The notes beneath the pieces are model-generated. The model saw nothing but the letters and a program-made list of their open reading frames with translations. It was not told where the DNA came from and made no database searches. The position numbers and the translations under genes were made by a program. Positions 54,929 to 64,000 of a DNA stretch of 64,000 nucleotides are shown piece after piece. Source of the stretch: Croceibacterium_A sp039927815 (GTDB lineage: Bacteria > Pseudomonadota > Alphaproteobacteria > Sphingomonadales > Sphingomonadaceae); NCBI GenBank assembly GCA_039927815.1, contig JBDSUJ010000034.1:8520-72519 (forward strand). The letters run 5' to 3'. Each line of letters begins with the position of its first letter. Within the stretch, counting starts at the first letter, position 1.

Positions 54929-55317
54929 CAGCTGTCGGTCTTGCCAAAAGCCGACTTGCCAATGGGCTTGCCGCTGGAGTCAGAGGCGGCGCGCAGGCGG
55001 GCGTAAGGTTTGCCATCGCGCGATGGCCACCCCTCGATGGTAATCACATCGCCTGCCTTCAGGATGTCACGCGTCCATCCCCGGCGTACCAGGACAACCG
55101 GTGCATTGGTCTCCACTCGCCACGGAGTTACCGTGCCTTTCGCATCCGTCACGTCGAGCGTGATAAGGCCATGTGGGTTGGTGAAGCGAAAGCCTGTCAC
55201 CTTGCCCTTGATCTTGATGTCCTTGGTATCATCGAAAAACACCGCGAACGAGTGGTGCGCCTGCGCCGCTGTGCCTGCGCAGCACAGCGCGGCCGCCAGC
55301 AATAATCGGTTACGCAT
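54928..55317 (-). CDS. DUF6152 secreted protein (copy c)
   Basis: 129 residues. The signal peptide (MRNRLLLAAALCCAGTAAQA) should be cut before HHSFAVFFDD, giving an N-terminal His-His. FTNPHGL places His at mature position 29. VLVRRGWTRDILKAGDVITI replaces the WRRSSLKPGD motif of the other copies, so this is the most divergent of the four. It is followed directly by the short L-family gene (1-base overlap) and preceded by another L-family gene, keeping the L/DUF6152 alternation. Confidence 0.83.
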   Translation of the reverse strand: MRNRLLLAAALCCAGTAAQAHHSFAVFFDDTKDIKIKGKVTGFRFTNPHGLITLDVTDAKGTVTPWRVETNAPVVLVRRGWTRDILKAGDVITIEGWPSRDGKPYARLRAASDSSGKPIGKSAFGKTDS

Positions 55318-55382
55318 CGATACTCTCCCATTTGGCCAGCGTACGATCTGGCCAGCTTCCTGACAGACGCCGCGCCGCGCCG

Positions 55383-56207
55383 TTAATCGAAACCCGTGTT
55401 GCCATTTTCATCCACCGGATTGCGATCGTTTTCCGAACACTCGAACTCGAGGAGTTTGCCGTAGCGGTCCCGCCGATACCTGACAGTTACTTCGAACGGC
55501 TCGGCCAGCGCCTTGGGATCCTCCATGCGCATCTCGTTGATCAGCACATCGGGGTTGGCAGGATCGAGATGGAGCCGCTCGGTCAAATGGAAGTTGTCCG
55601 AATGCGGCATGCCAGTATCGATATCGAGCGCGTCGGAAATGCCGATCGTATCGGCCACCAGTGTATCGCCTTCCCAATGGCCGATGCTGTCACCCATGAA
55701 GGTGGGGTCGGGATCGTCCTCGTGCGTGCGACCGTCGGTCCAGATCGTTCGCGTCTGCATCCATGCTTCCTGCTGGATGGTGACCCGGCCGGGCGCGAAC
55801 AGGAACTCGTAGGGGTACTGCGGCAGCCGCATGATTCGCGGCATCCCCGGCGGGCTGCAGTTGGACCGGTTGCGTCTGGTCACTCCCGAGGCCGTACGCG
55901 TGGCATTGCGCCACGCCGTGTAGCGGGCCAGGTATTCGCCCTTGAGCTTGGGCTGCGGCGCCGGCCCGCCGCTGGGGGCACCGCCCATCACGAACCAGAC
56001 CCCGCCCCAATCGGGCAAGGCGTCGAGCGCGGCGTAATGGCCCTTGGCGTCGGCCGCGCCGCGACCCGCGGCAACGCCTGCCGGCGGGGGCGAGGCGGTT
56101 GCCGCACCAAGCTGCGCAAGCGCAGGAGCCGCCGCCGCTGTCGCGAGCAAAAATCCGAGCACTAACCGCACCGGCCCGTCAGCCCACTGTGCCGAGAGTC
56201 TTGCCAT
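55383..56207 (-). CDS. Secreted protein of unknown function, L family (copy 3)
   Basis: 274 residues from the ATG at 56207, inside the last 29 bases of the upstream DUF6152 gene; an ATG at 56267 seems too far in. Signal region VLGFLLATAAAAPALAQ. Motifs: DWGGVWFVMGG, SNCSPPGMPRIMRLPQYPYE, RTIWTDGRTHEDDPDPTFMG, DSIGHWEGDTLVADTIGISD, HSDNFHLTERLHLDP and RMEDPKALAEPFEVTVRYRR. The GxSIGHWEGDTLxxDT block is intact. Part of the operon between DUF6152 copies d and c. Function unknown. Confidence 0.73.
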   Translation of the reverse strand: MARLSAQWADGPVRLVLGFLLATAAAAPALAQLGAATASPPPAGVAAGRGAADAKGHYAALDALPDWGGVWFVMGGAPSGGPAPQPKLKGEYLARYTAWRNATRTASGVTRRNRSNCSPPGMPRIMRLPQYPYEFLFAPGRVTIQQEAWMQTRTIWTDGRTHEDDPDPTFMGDSIGHWEGDTLVADTIGISDALDIDTGMPHSDNFHLTERLHLDPANPDVLINEMRMEDPKALAEPFEVTVRYRRDRYGKLLEFECSENDRNPVDENGNTGFD

Positions 56208-56547
56208 CGACCAACCTGACCCCGGCATAACTGCCGCCTTTGGTGCCACTGCGCAGCGGATGAACATAGAGCTTCACCTTATCGCCCGGCTTCAGCGAGC
56301 TGCGCCGCCAGCCCTCCTGGGCGAGATTGTTGGGGCTGGTCATCTCGATATTCCAATGCTCGCTCCCGTCCGGCGCCTTGATATCGGCTTCGATGAAGCT
56401 GTGTGGGTTCTGCCATTTGAACTTGGTTATGGTGGCATCGAGCGCGAGGGTCTTCTGCATGTCGAACATGGCGTAGCTGTGATGCGCGAGCGCCGGCACA
56501 GCCGCGATCACCGCAGCGACGGTGAGGATCAAGGTGGCTTTCTTCAT
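56179..56547 (-). CDS. DUF6152 secreted protein (copy d)
   Basis: 122 residues from the ATG at 56547. Signal peptide MKKATLILTVAAVIAAVPALA, with the predicted mature N terminus HHSYAMFDMQ. WQNPHSF places His at mature position 28; MTSPNNLAQEGWRRSSLKPG matches copies a and b closely. It lies 31 bases after L-family copy 4, the same order (L then DUF6152) as in module A, so the pair 56579/56179 is the direct counterpart of 5299/4867. Confidence 0.85.
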   Translation of the reverse strand: MKKATLILTVAAVIAAVPALAHHSYAMFDMQKTLALDATITKFKWQNPHSFIEADIKAPDGSEHWNIEMTSPNNLAQEGWRRSSLKPGDKVKLYVHPLRSGTKGGSYAGVRLVDGKTLGTVG

Positions 56548-56578
56548 CGTGGCCTCCAACCGCGCACAGGTGGAAAAT

Positions 56579-57520
56579 TTAGTTCGCATGAGGTTTGTCA
56601 CCGAGTTCGCTCTGTCCACGTTCGGCGGCGGTCTGGCTCCCCAGCTCGGTCCCCGGCAGGTTCTCGTTGTAAGCGGTGATGCAGTGCGATTCGTTGATGT
56701 CGGTGTAATCGGCGCGGTTGAACCGCTTGGTCGATTTCCACTCGCCATCCCACATCCCGGGGTCGGTCATCGTATAGGCGATTTCCATCACCTTGCCGGC
56801 CTCGAGCAGGCGGATGCGCTCGGTCATCTCGAACTGCTCGTCGATCGGTATGCCATAATCGATATAGTGGTTGTCGGGCTCGAAGTACTTGGTCTTCACC
56901 ACCAGTGTCTGGCCTTCCCAGTGACCGATCGATTCTCCGTTGTAGCTCGGCACCACCAGGTCCGGGTCGCTGACATCGCGCCCGTCCATGAAGATGGTGC
57001 GGACCGCGTTGTTGAATCCGCTGATCATATAGATCGCGGTCGGCAGCTGGATGAACGCATGCGGCCACACTCGCGTCATGATCATCGGCATACCGGGCGG
57101 CCAGCACTGGCCGATGGCATCGCGATAAGTCTTGCCCGCCTTTTGCGCTGCGGCAGCATCGACCAGCGCCCGGCGTCCTTCCTCGTGAAACCGCGGGTAG
57201 GGCGGGCCGAACAGGAAGTGAGCAAATCCGTCATGCAAATCGATGAACCACGTGCCCGTCAGGTCGATTGGCGCCTTGGCACGGGGCTTGGCAAGGTTCT
57301 GCGGCGCCAGGGCGCCGAGATAACCGGGGTGCTTGGGGACCATCTGATCAAGTCGCTCGGCGCTCAGCGGCGTGTACTCGCGAACCACGACGGGCTGCTC
57401 GGTCGGGGCACCGGATTCTTGCGCGGCCGCCCAGGTGGGGATCGCGAGCGCAAGCGCCGTCAGCAACGTCCATGGCCGATGATGGCGGCGTGAAACTTCG
57501 GGCGCGCGGTGCGCTGCCAT
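56579..57520 (-). CDS. Secreted protein of unknown function, L family (copy 4)
   Basis: 313 residues from 57520 (316 if 57529 is used). Signal region LLTALALAIPTWAAAQ. Nearly full-length match in motif order to copy 1: HPGYLGALAPQNLAKPRAKA, DLTGTWFIDLHDGF, FLFGPPYPRFHEEGRRALVD, IGQCWPPGMPMIMTRVWP, NGESIGHWEGQTLVVKT and NENLPGTELGSQT. It is the first L gene after the MarR-2 gene; an operator-like repeat lies 66 bases upstream of its start, the same distance as in module A. Function unknown. Confidence 0.76.
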   Translation of the reverse strand: MAAHRAPEVSRRHHRPWTLLTALALAIPTWAAAQESGAPTEQPVVVREYTPLSAERLDQMVPKHPGYLGALAPQNLAKPRAKAPIDLTGTWFIDLHDGFAHFLFGPPYPRFHEEGRRALVDAAAAQKAGKTYRDAIGQCWPPGMPMIMTRVWPHAFIQLPTAIYMISGFNNAVRTIFMDGRDVSDPDLVVPSYNGESIGHWEGQTLVVKTKYFEPDNHYIDYGIPIDEQFEMTERIRLLEAGKVMEIAYTMTDPGMWDGEWKSTKRFNRADYTDINESHCITAYNENLPGTELGSQTAAERGQSELGDKPHAN

Positions 57521-57585
57521 CCTTCCCATCCTCTGCCTAGTCTCCCACGCCGGTCGGAACCGATTCGATCTCGCGCCGACGCTCG

Positions 57586-57600
57586 AGTTGACAAATCAAC
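57586..57600. promoter_or_regulatory. Candidate MarR operator upstream of the module B L/DUF6152 operon
   Basis: AGTTGACAAATCAAC, extended by the next T to a 6-4-6 inverted repeat (AGTTGA-CAAA-TCAACT). A further half site, GTCAAC, lies at 57616-57621. It stands between the MarR-2 stop (57686) and the L-family start (57520), at the same 66-base distance from the start as the 6255-6269 site in module A. Confidence 0.6.
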
Positions 57601-57685
57601 TATATTGAACGATCCGTCAACAGCGGCAATGGGCCGTGCCCAGCCAGATGGCTCTGTCTGGCCGCCGGAAGGCGCCTCGCGCGAT

Positions 57686-58159
57686 TCAAGGCTCGACCGA
57701 CGCGCCGCGTTGCTCATCCACCCGCAGCGCGATCACCTTGAGAGTGCGGTCAAACGTTGCCAGCTGGTCACGGGAAAGGTCCCGGAAAATAGCTTCAAAG
57801 TACACCTGTCTCTTTTCGTGCAACACATCGAACGCTGCCTGCCCCTTGGCCGTTGGGGTGATCCTTTTGTTGTTTCCGGCGCCAACGTTCCGCTCCCGCG
57901 CGACCAGCCCTTTGCGGACAAGTGCCGCCACCGCGCGGCTGACCTGCCCCGGATCGGCTTCGAATGACGCCGCCACGTCCGCCCCGGTCAGCGGGCCGGA
58001 CGTGCAGGTCAAGGCTAGGATACGCCATTCCGCCACGGCGATCTGGAACGCCGCATGCAGTTCGCGATTGGCCTCGCGCTCGATCATGCGCGTCAGCAAC
58101 TGGAGCCGAAGCGGGATAAAATATTCCCCCTCGTGGGCCCAGCTTCTCGGCAATGTCAT
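57686..58159 (-). CDS. MarR-family transcriptional regulator (MarR-2)
   Basis: 157 residues from 58159 (165 if 58183 is used; the shorter form aligns with MarR-1). Winged helix: VAEWRILALTCTSGPLTGAD, FEADPGQVSRAVAALVRKGL, VARERNVGAGNNKRITPTAK. Paralogue of the 9036 gene: both share GEYFIPLR, the spacing to the helix-turn-helix, and the C-terminal YFEAI(L/F)xDL with a final (I/V)A(T/L)RVD. It precedes the L/DUF6152 operon on the same strand, with the operator-like repeat in the gap, so it most likely represses that operon. Confidence 0.88.
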   Translation of the reverse strand: MTLPRSWAHEGEYFIPLRLQLLTRMIEREANRELHAAFQIAVAEWRILALTCTSGPLTGADVAASFEADPGQVSRAVAALVRKGLVARERNVGAGNNKRITPTAKGQAAFDVLHEKRQVYFEAIFRDLSRDQLATFDRTLKVIALRVDEQRGASVEP

Positions 58160-58188
58160 AGTTACGAAGCATGCGCGTGGCATGACCC

Positions 58189-58198
58189 AATTGCAATT
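58189..58198. promoter_or_regulatory. Short palindrome upstream of MarR-2
   Basis: AATTGCAATT is a perfect 10-base palindrome 29 bases upstream of the MarR-2 start. A related TTGCAATT occurs at 6242-6249 between the two module A operator sites. It might be a weaker or separate site. Ten bases of AT-rich palindrome can arise by chance. Confidence 0.25.
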
Positions 58199-58241
58199 CG
58201 AACCCGGCGACGTGTAAAGCCCCGTCTTCTCGAACAGCAGG

Positions 58242-59441
58242 CTAGAACCAGGTTCGCAGTCCCATCAAGAAGCTCAAGCGACCCGCGGCCTCGCCAGCGG
58301 CGCGGTGGTAATCGGCGGTTTTACCGAACGCTCGCTGGTACTCGACGCCCACGTATGGCGCGAATTCACGGCGGATGTCGTAGCGCAGCCGGAGACCTAG
58401 TTCGGCATCGCTCAACCCTGCTCCGACCCCGGTTTCGGGCACGTCCTGCGCCGCGAAGTTAAGTTCCGCACGGGGCTGCAGGATCAGCCGCTGGGTGATG
58501 CGCTGGTCGTAGTAGCCGCCGAGACGGGCGAGAAGGTCTCCCTGGGTCGACAGGAATAGGAACGCCTCGACTTCGAAGAAGCTGGGCGCGAGGCCTTCGA
58601 TCCCGATCGACGCGTAGGCGCGCGAAGGATTCGGCGCCAGATCGTAACGCACCCCGCCCTGGAGATTGAAGTAGGGATCAATCGTCCGGCTGAAGAGCGC
58701 CTGCACTTCGGCCCGATCGGCTTTTCGGCCAACATCGGCCTCGCCCTCGCTCTTGAGCCACAAGCGGTTGATGTCGCCGCCGTACCACGCTTCGCCGTCC
58801 CAATTGTAACCGTCGCGGCCCTTGCGGACCTGATACTCGGCCATGTTGACCATGACCTGGTAGAACTGTCCGCCGCCATGATGGTGCTGAAGGTGGTGGC
58901 GGCTCATCATCATCGCGTCCGCGTCATAGACGCGATCGGCGGCGTGATCCGTCGGCACAGGCGGAGCCGGCGCATTGCCCGCCGCAAGCGCGGTTCCGGT
59001 CTGCGCCACACCGTCCATCGGCGCGCCCGGCATCACGCTGCCCATGGCCATACCGGGGGCCGAATGTTGCTCTGCGGGCATCACCATCCCAGGCATGGAC
59101 GGTCGCATGCTCGGGGCGGGCATGGCGCTTCCCGCCGGCATGGTCATGCCCGGCATGGCGCCGTGGTCCATGCCGGGCATTGGCGCCGTCGGTGCTTGTG
59201 CGCGTTTGACTGCGGTGCGCGGCTTCCGCTTTGTCGGAGGCGCTTTCGCCGGCGGTTTTTTGCTCGCGCCACGCTTTGGCGCGGGCTTCTTGGCCGGCGC
59301 TTTCTTCTTGGCGGGCATGGGCATTGTCATGCCGGGCATGTTCATGCCCTGCATGCCTTGCATCGAATGATCCTGCGCCGCCGCGGGAACGGCTAGAGCG
59401 AAGGCGCAAGCGGCAGCCAGAGCCGTTGCAAGCTTTCTCAC
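58242..59441 (-). CDS. copB: CopB/PcoB outer-membrane copper resistance protein
   Basis: 399 residues, GTG start overlapping the copA stop (GTGA). Signal peptide about 1-22, then a Met/His-rich stretch (MQGMQGMNMPGMTMPMP), a Lys/Pro-rich linker (about 44-85) and more MPGM/MDHGAMPG motifs to about 145. The CopB barrel follows: HHGGGQFYQVMVNMAEYQV, NWDGEAWYGGDINRLWLKSE, GEADVG, DPYFNLQGGVRYDLAP and a terminal Phe (LMGLRTWF). It helps to keep copper out of the periplasm at the outer membrane. The Lys/Ala/Pro linker is longer than I would expect for the family. Confidence 0.92.
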   Translation of the reverse strand: MRKLATALAAACAFALAVPAAAQDHSMQGMQGMNMPGMTMPMPAKKKAPAKKPAPKRGASKKPPAKAPPTKRKPRTAVKRAQAPTAPMPGMDHGAMPGMTMPAGSAMPAPSMRPSMPGMVMPAEQHSAPGMAMGSVMPGAPMDGVAQTGTALAAGNAPAPPVPTDHAADRVYDADAMMMSRHHLQHHHGGGQFYQVMVNMAEYQVRKGRDGYNWDGEAWYGGDINRLWLKSEGEADVGRKADRAEVQALFSRTIDPYFNLQGGVRYDLAPNPSRAYASIGIEGLAPSFFEVEAFLFLSTQGDLLARLGGYYDQRITQRLILQPRAELNFAAQDVPETGVGAGLSDAELGLRLRYDIRREFAPYVGVEYQRAFGKTADYHRAAGEAAGRLSFLMGLRTWF

Positions 59442-61507
59442 GCGGCTGGGCTTTCAAGCGAGCGAACGGTCACGATCCGCATCATGCCGGCGGTCATGTG
59501 ATAGAGGTTATGACAGTGGAACGCCCAATCCCCGGCCGCATCCGCCGTCAGGTCGAAGGTGACCTTTCCGCCCGGTGGGACGTTGACGGTGTGCTTTCGC
59601 GGGGCGTGATCGCCGTGCCCGGTAACCAGGTTGAAAAAGTGCCCGTGCAGATGGATCGGGTGGGGCATCATCGTGTCGTTGACCAACGTGACCCGTGCGC
59701 GCTCGCCGTGGCGAAACGGAATCGGTTCGGCCGGCTCGCTCAGCTTCACGCCGTCGAACGACCACATGTAACGTTCCATGTTGCCGGTCAGATGCACCTC
59801 CACGGATCGGCTCGGGGCGCGAACGTCCGGATTGCGCTCGAGCGCCACCAGATCGCGATAGACCAGCACCCGATGATCGAGCCCTTCGAGACCTTGCGGA
59901 GGCTCGCCCGTGCGGTCGGTCGGCATGGGCGAGATGGTCTGAACGCCGGGGCCCATCTTCACTTGGGGCGCATACTTGGGATCCCGCATGTTCATCTGGC
60001 CCATTGCGCCATGATCCGCGGCCGGGGCGGGGCCCGAGCCCTCGGCCCCAGGCGTCGCGCCGTGATCCATCCCGGGCATGCCGCCCGCAGCCGATCCTTG
60101 CATTGATCCGTGGTCCATTCCCGCCATTGGCCCACTGCCGCCCGGCATCGCGCCGTGATCCATGCCCGCCATCGAGCTCGATCCGGCGGCGCCCATGGCC
60201 ATGCCACTCATGCCTGCCATGCCTGCCATGGCGGCCGCACCGGCGGCCCTGGTGCCGTGATCGGTCGGTTCGCTCCAGCCGGTCAGCTTCCACAAGTTGC
60301 GGGACGCATTTTGCTCGGCGGAAGGATCGATACCGCGTACCGCCGCCGGGTTCGGGGCGTTGGCGGACATGTCCATGCCCGTCATGCCCTGCATTCCGCT
60401 CATGCCCATGTCTTTCATCGTGGTCAGCGGCCGGGACCGGAGCGGTGGCACCGGCGCGTCCATGCCTTCACGCGGGGCGAGCGTCGCGCGCCCTATTCCG
60501 GAGCGGTCGATCGATTCGCTGACAAAGGAATAGGCGCGGTCCCCGGGGGTGACGATCACGTCGAACGTCTCGGCAACGCCGATCTGGAATTCGTCGACCA
60601 TAACGGGCCGCACGTTTTGCCCGTCCGCCTGCACCACCGTCATCGGCAAGTCCGGAATGCGGACATTGAAGTTGGTCTGCGCGGCCGCATTAATGATCCG
60701 CAGGCGGACCCGCTCGCCCGCCTGAAACAGTCCGGTCCAGTTGTCGTACGGGCCGCGTCCGTTGATCGTGTAATTGTACGTTGAACCGGTGACGTCGGCG
60801 ATATCGGCCGGGTCCATGCGCATCTTTGCCCACTCGCGCCGCTCGTTCAATGGAAGGTCGCGTCCGGCCAGCAGACCGGACAGCGTCAGGCGTTGCATGT
60901 TGAAATAGCCACCGCCCATTTGCTTGAGCTTGCGGAAGATGGTCGCGCCCGACATCGGACTGTGGTCGGCCAGCACGATGACATGCTCGCGATCGTAGGC
61001 GACCGGGTCCGTCCCGGCCGGCTCGATCACGATCGGTCCATAGACCCCGTCCTGCTCCTGCTCGCCCGAATGGCTGTGGTACCAGTAGGTCCCCGACTGC
61101 ACGACCGGGAACTCATAGGTGAAAGTTGCGCCGGGCTTGATCCCCGGAAAGCTGACACCGGGCACTCCGTCCATCTGGAAAGGCACCAGGATACCGTGCC
61201 AATGGATCGAGGAGTCCTCGGCCAGATTGTTGGTGACGGCGAGACGCGCCGCCTGTCCTTCCCGCAGGCGGATCAGGGGGCCCGGCACGGTGCCGTTGAT
61301 GCCGATTCCGGATGCCGGCTTGCCGTCCACCATGAGCGCCACGCGGCCGATCGAAAGCGCGATGTCGGCGCCACTCACCACGGGGAGGGGCGATGTCCCA
61401 CGTGACACGGATTGAGCCCACGCTGGGAACAAGCCTGTGTATCCGAGGCCGACCGCACCCAACGCCCCGGCGCGCAGGAAAGATCGGCGTTCGAGCAGTT
61501 GATTCAT
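59438..61507 (-). CDS. copA: CopA/PcoA multicopper oxidase, copper resistance
   Basis: 689 residues from the ATG at 61507, 6 bases after GGGA; the ATG at 61513 is closer. Tat signal LERRSFLRAGALG. Copper-site motifs of a three-domain oxidase: IHWHGILVPF, WYHSHSGEQEQDG, HPIHLHGHFFNLV and WAFHCHNLYHMTAGMMRIV. Between domains a long Met-rich part (about 375-520) has repeated MAGMDHGxM and GMDHGAxPG units. It oxidises Cu(I) in the periplasm and binds copper. Coupled with copB downstream. Confidence 0.95.
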   Translation of the reverse strand: MNQLLERRSFLRAGALGAVGLGYTGLFPAWAQSVSRGTSPLPVVSGADIALSIGRVALMVDGKPASGIGINGTVPGPLIRLREGQAARLAVTNNLAEDSSIHWHGILVPFQMDGVPGVSFPGIKPGATFTYEFPVVQSGTYWYHSHSGEQEQDGVYGPIVIEPAGTDPVAYDREHVIVLADHSPMSGATIFRKLKQMGGGYFNMQRLTLSGLLAGRDLPLNERREWAKMRMDPADIADVTGSTYNYTINGRGPYDNWTGLFQAGERVRLRIINAAAQTNFNVRIPDLPMTVVQADGQNVRPVMVDEFQIGVAETFDVIVTPGDRAYSFVSESIDRSGIGRATLAPREGMDAPVPPLRSRPLTTMKDMGMSGMQGMTGMDMSANAPNPAAVRGIDPSAEQNASRNLWKLTGWSEPTDHGTRAAGAAAMAGMAGMSGMAMGAAGSSSMAGMDHGAMPGGSGPMAGMDHGSMQGSAAGGMPGMDHGATPGAEGSGPAPAADHGAMGQMNMRDPKYAPQVKMGPGVQTISPMPTDRTGEPPQGLEGLDHRVLVYRDLVALERNPDVRAPSRSVEVHLTGNMERYMWSFDGVKLSEPAEPIPFRHGERARVTLVNDTMMPHPIHLHGHFFNLVTGHGDHAPRKHTVNVPPGGKVTFDLTADAAGDWAFHCHNLYHMTAGMMRIVTVRSLESPAA

Positions 61508-61664
61508 TGTCATTCCCGGAACCGAGCCGCGGGTGCCAGAACGGACCGCTCAATTCACATACGCAAAGGCCGGGTTGTGCCCTCACTGGAATCGGCCGGA
61601 TGCGCTGGATTACGGCGTCGGAAGAGGCAAATCGATCCGTTTCAAGTCGAGCGACCGGTCCAAT

Positions 61665-64000
<2,336 letters not shown>

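Noticed and set aside
59100..60240. Tandem DNA repeats from MDHGAMPG-like units
   Set aside because: The units recur at the protein level but differ in DNA sequence and spacing, so they are low-complexity copper-binding segments and not a DNA repeat array.

Overview
The window looks like a chromosomal catabolic region from an aerobic alphaproteobacterium, most likely a sphingomonad (Sphingomonas, Novosphingobium or Sphingobium type). The grounds are its high GC, four large TonB-dependent receptors (TBDRs) next to catabolic operons, DUF6152 and DUF3237 secreted proteins, many 4-base start/stop overlaps, and a PcoA/PcoB-type copper locus. I see no rRNA, tRNA, CRISPR array, insertion sequence or phage gene. 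No stretch of more than 300 bases lacks a gene; the largest gaps (51330-51559, 45374-45574, 6190-6372) are regulatory.

Layout. (1) 36-4447: a secreted DUF4394 protein with a beta-barrel end, a prepilin peptidase, and an ECF sigma/anti-sigma pair. (2) 4489-9530, module A: two DUF6152 proteins, one larger secreted protein of unknown function (called the L family here), a divergent TBDR and a MarR regulator. (3) 9662-25878: DUF3237 protein, GntR regulator, then a tightly packed plus-strand operon: secreted CocE-type hydrolase, TBDR, CapA-like protein, TRAP transporter (Q, M and P subunits), two 2-hydroxyacyl-CoA dehydratase-like subunits flanking a double family III CoA-transferase, a second CoA-transferase and a secreted hydrolase. 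(4) 25884-33859: LuxR regulator, BKACE enzyme, two MFS transporters, a frameshifted amidohydrolase and a TBDR. (5) 33904-45373: ring-oxidation and ring-cleavage type genes: VOC dioxygenase-like, two FAD monooxygenases, two fumarylacetoacetase-superfamily proteins, metallo-beta-lactamase fold, ACMSD-like amidohydrolase, acetoacetate-decarboxylase-like, cupin, MFS, GST, with a TetR regulator. (6) 45575-51329: small secreted protein, tannase/feruloyl esterase, two SnoaL-like proteins, a Tat-exported carotenoid-oxygenase/lignostilbene-dioxygenase-like enzyme and an unknown secreted protein. (7) 51560-58159, module B: TBDR, three L proteins alternating with two DUF6152 proteins, and a second MarR. 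(8) 58242-64000: copper resistance genes copB, copA and a Cu(+) P-type ATPase whose reading frame runs off the right edge.

How the genes may work together (inference): receptors take up plant- or lignin-derived aromatic compounds; secreted esterases and a periplasmic alkene-cleaving oxygenase trim them; TRAP and MFS carriers import the acids; cytoplasmic enzymes activate them to CoA thioesters or oxidise and open rings.

Three observations stand out. First, an FldABC/HadABC-like CoA-transferase plus dehydratase set sits in an apparently aerobic genome with no activator ATPase in the window. Second, all four DUF6152 proteins appear to mature with an N-terminal His-His and carry a conserved NPH histidine 28 to 29 residues later, which could form a copper-type histidine brace. 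Third, a 15-base operator-like motif, AGTTGAC-N3-TCAA(C/G), recurs at modules A and B, which also carry paralogous MarR regulators.
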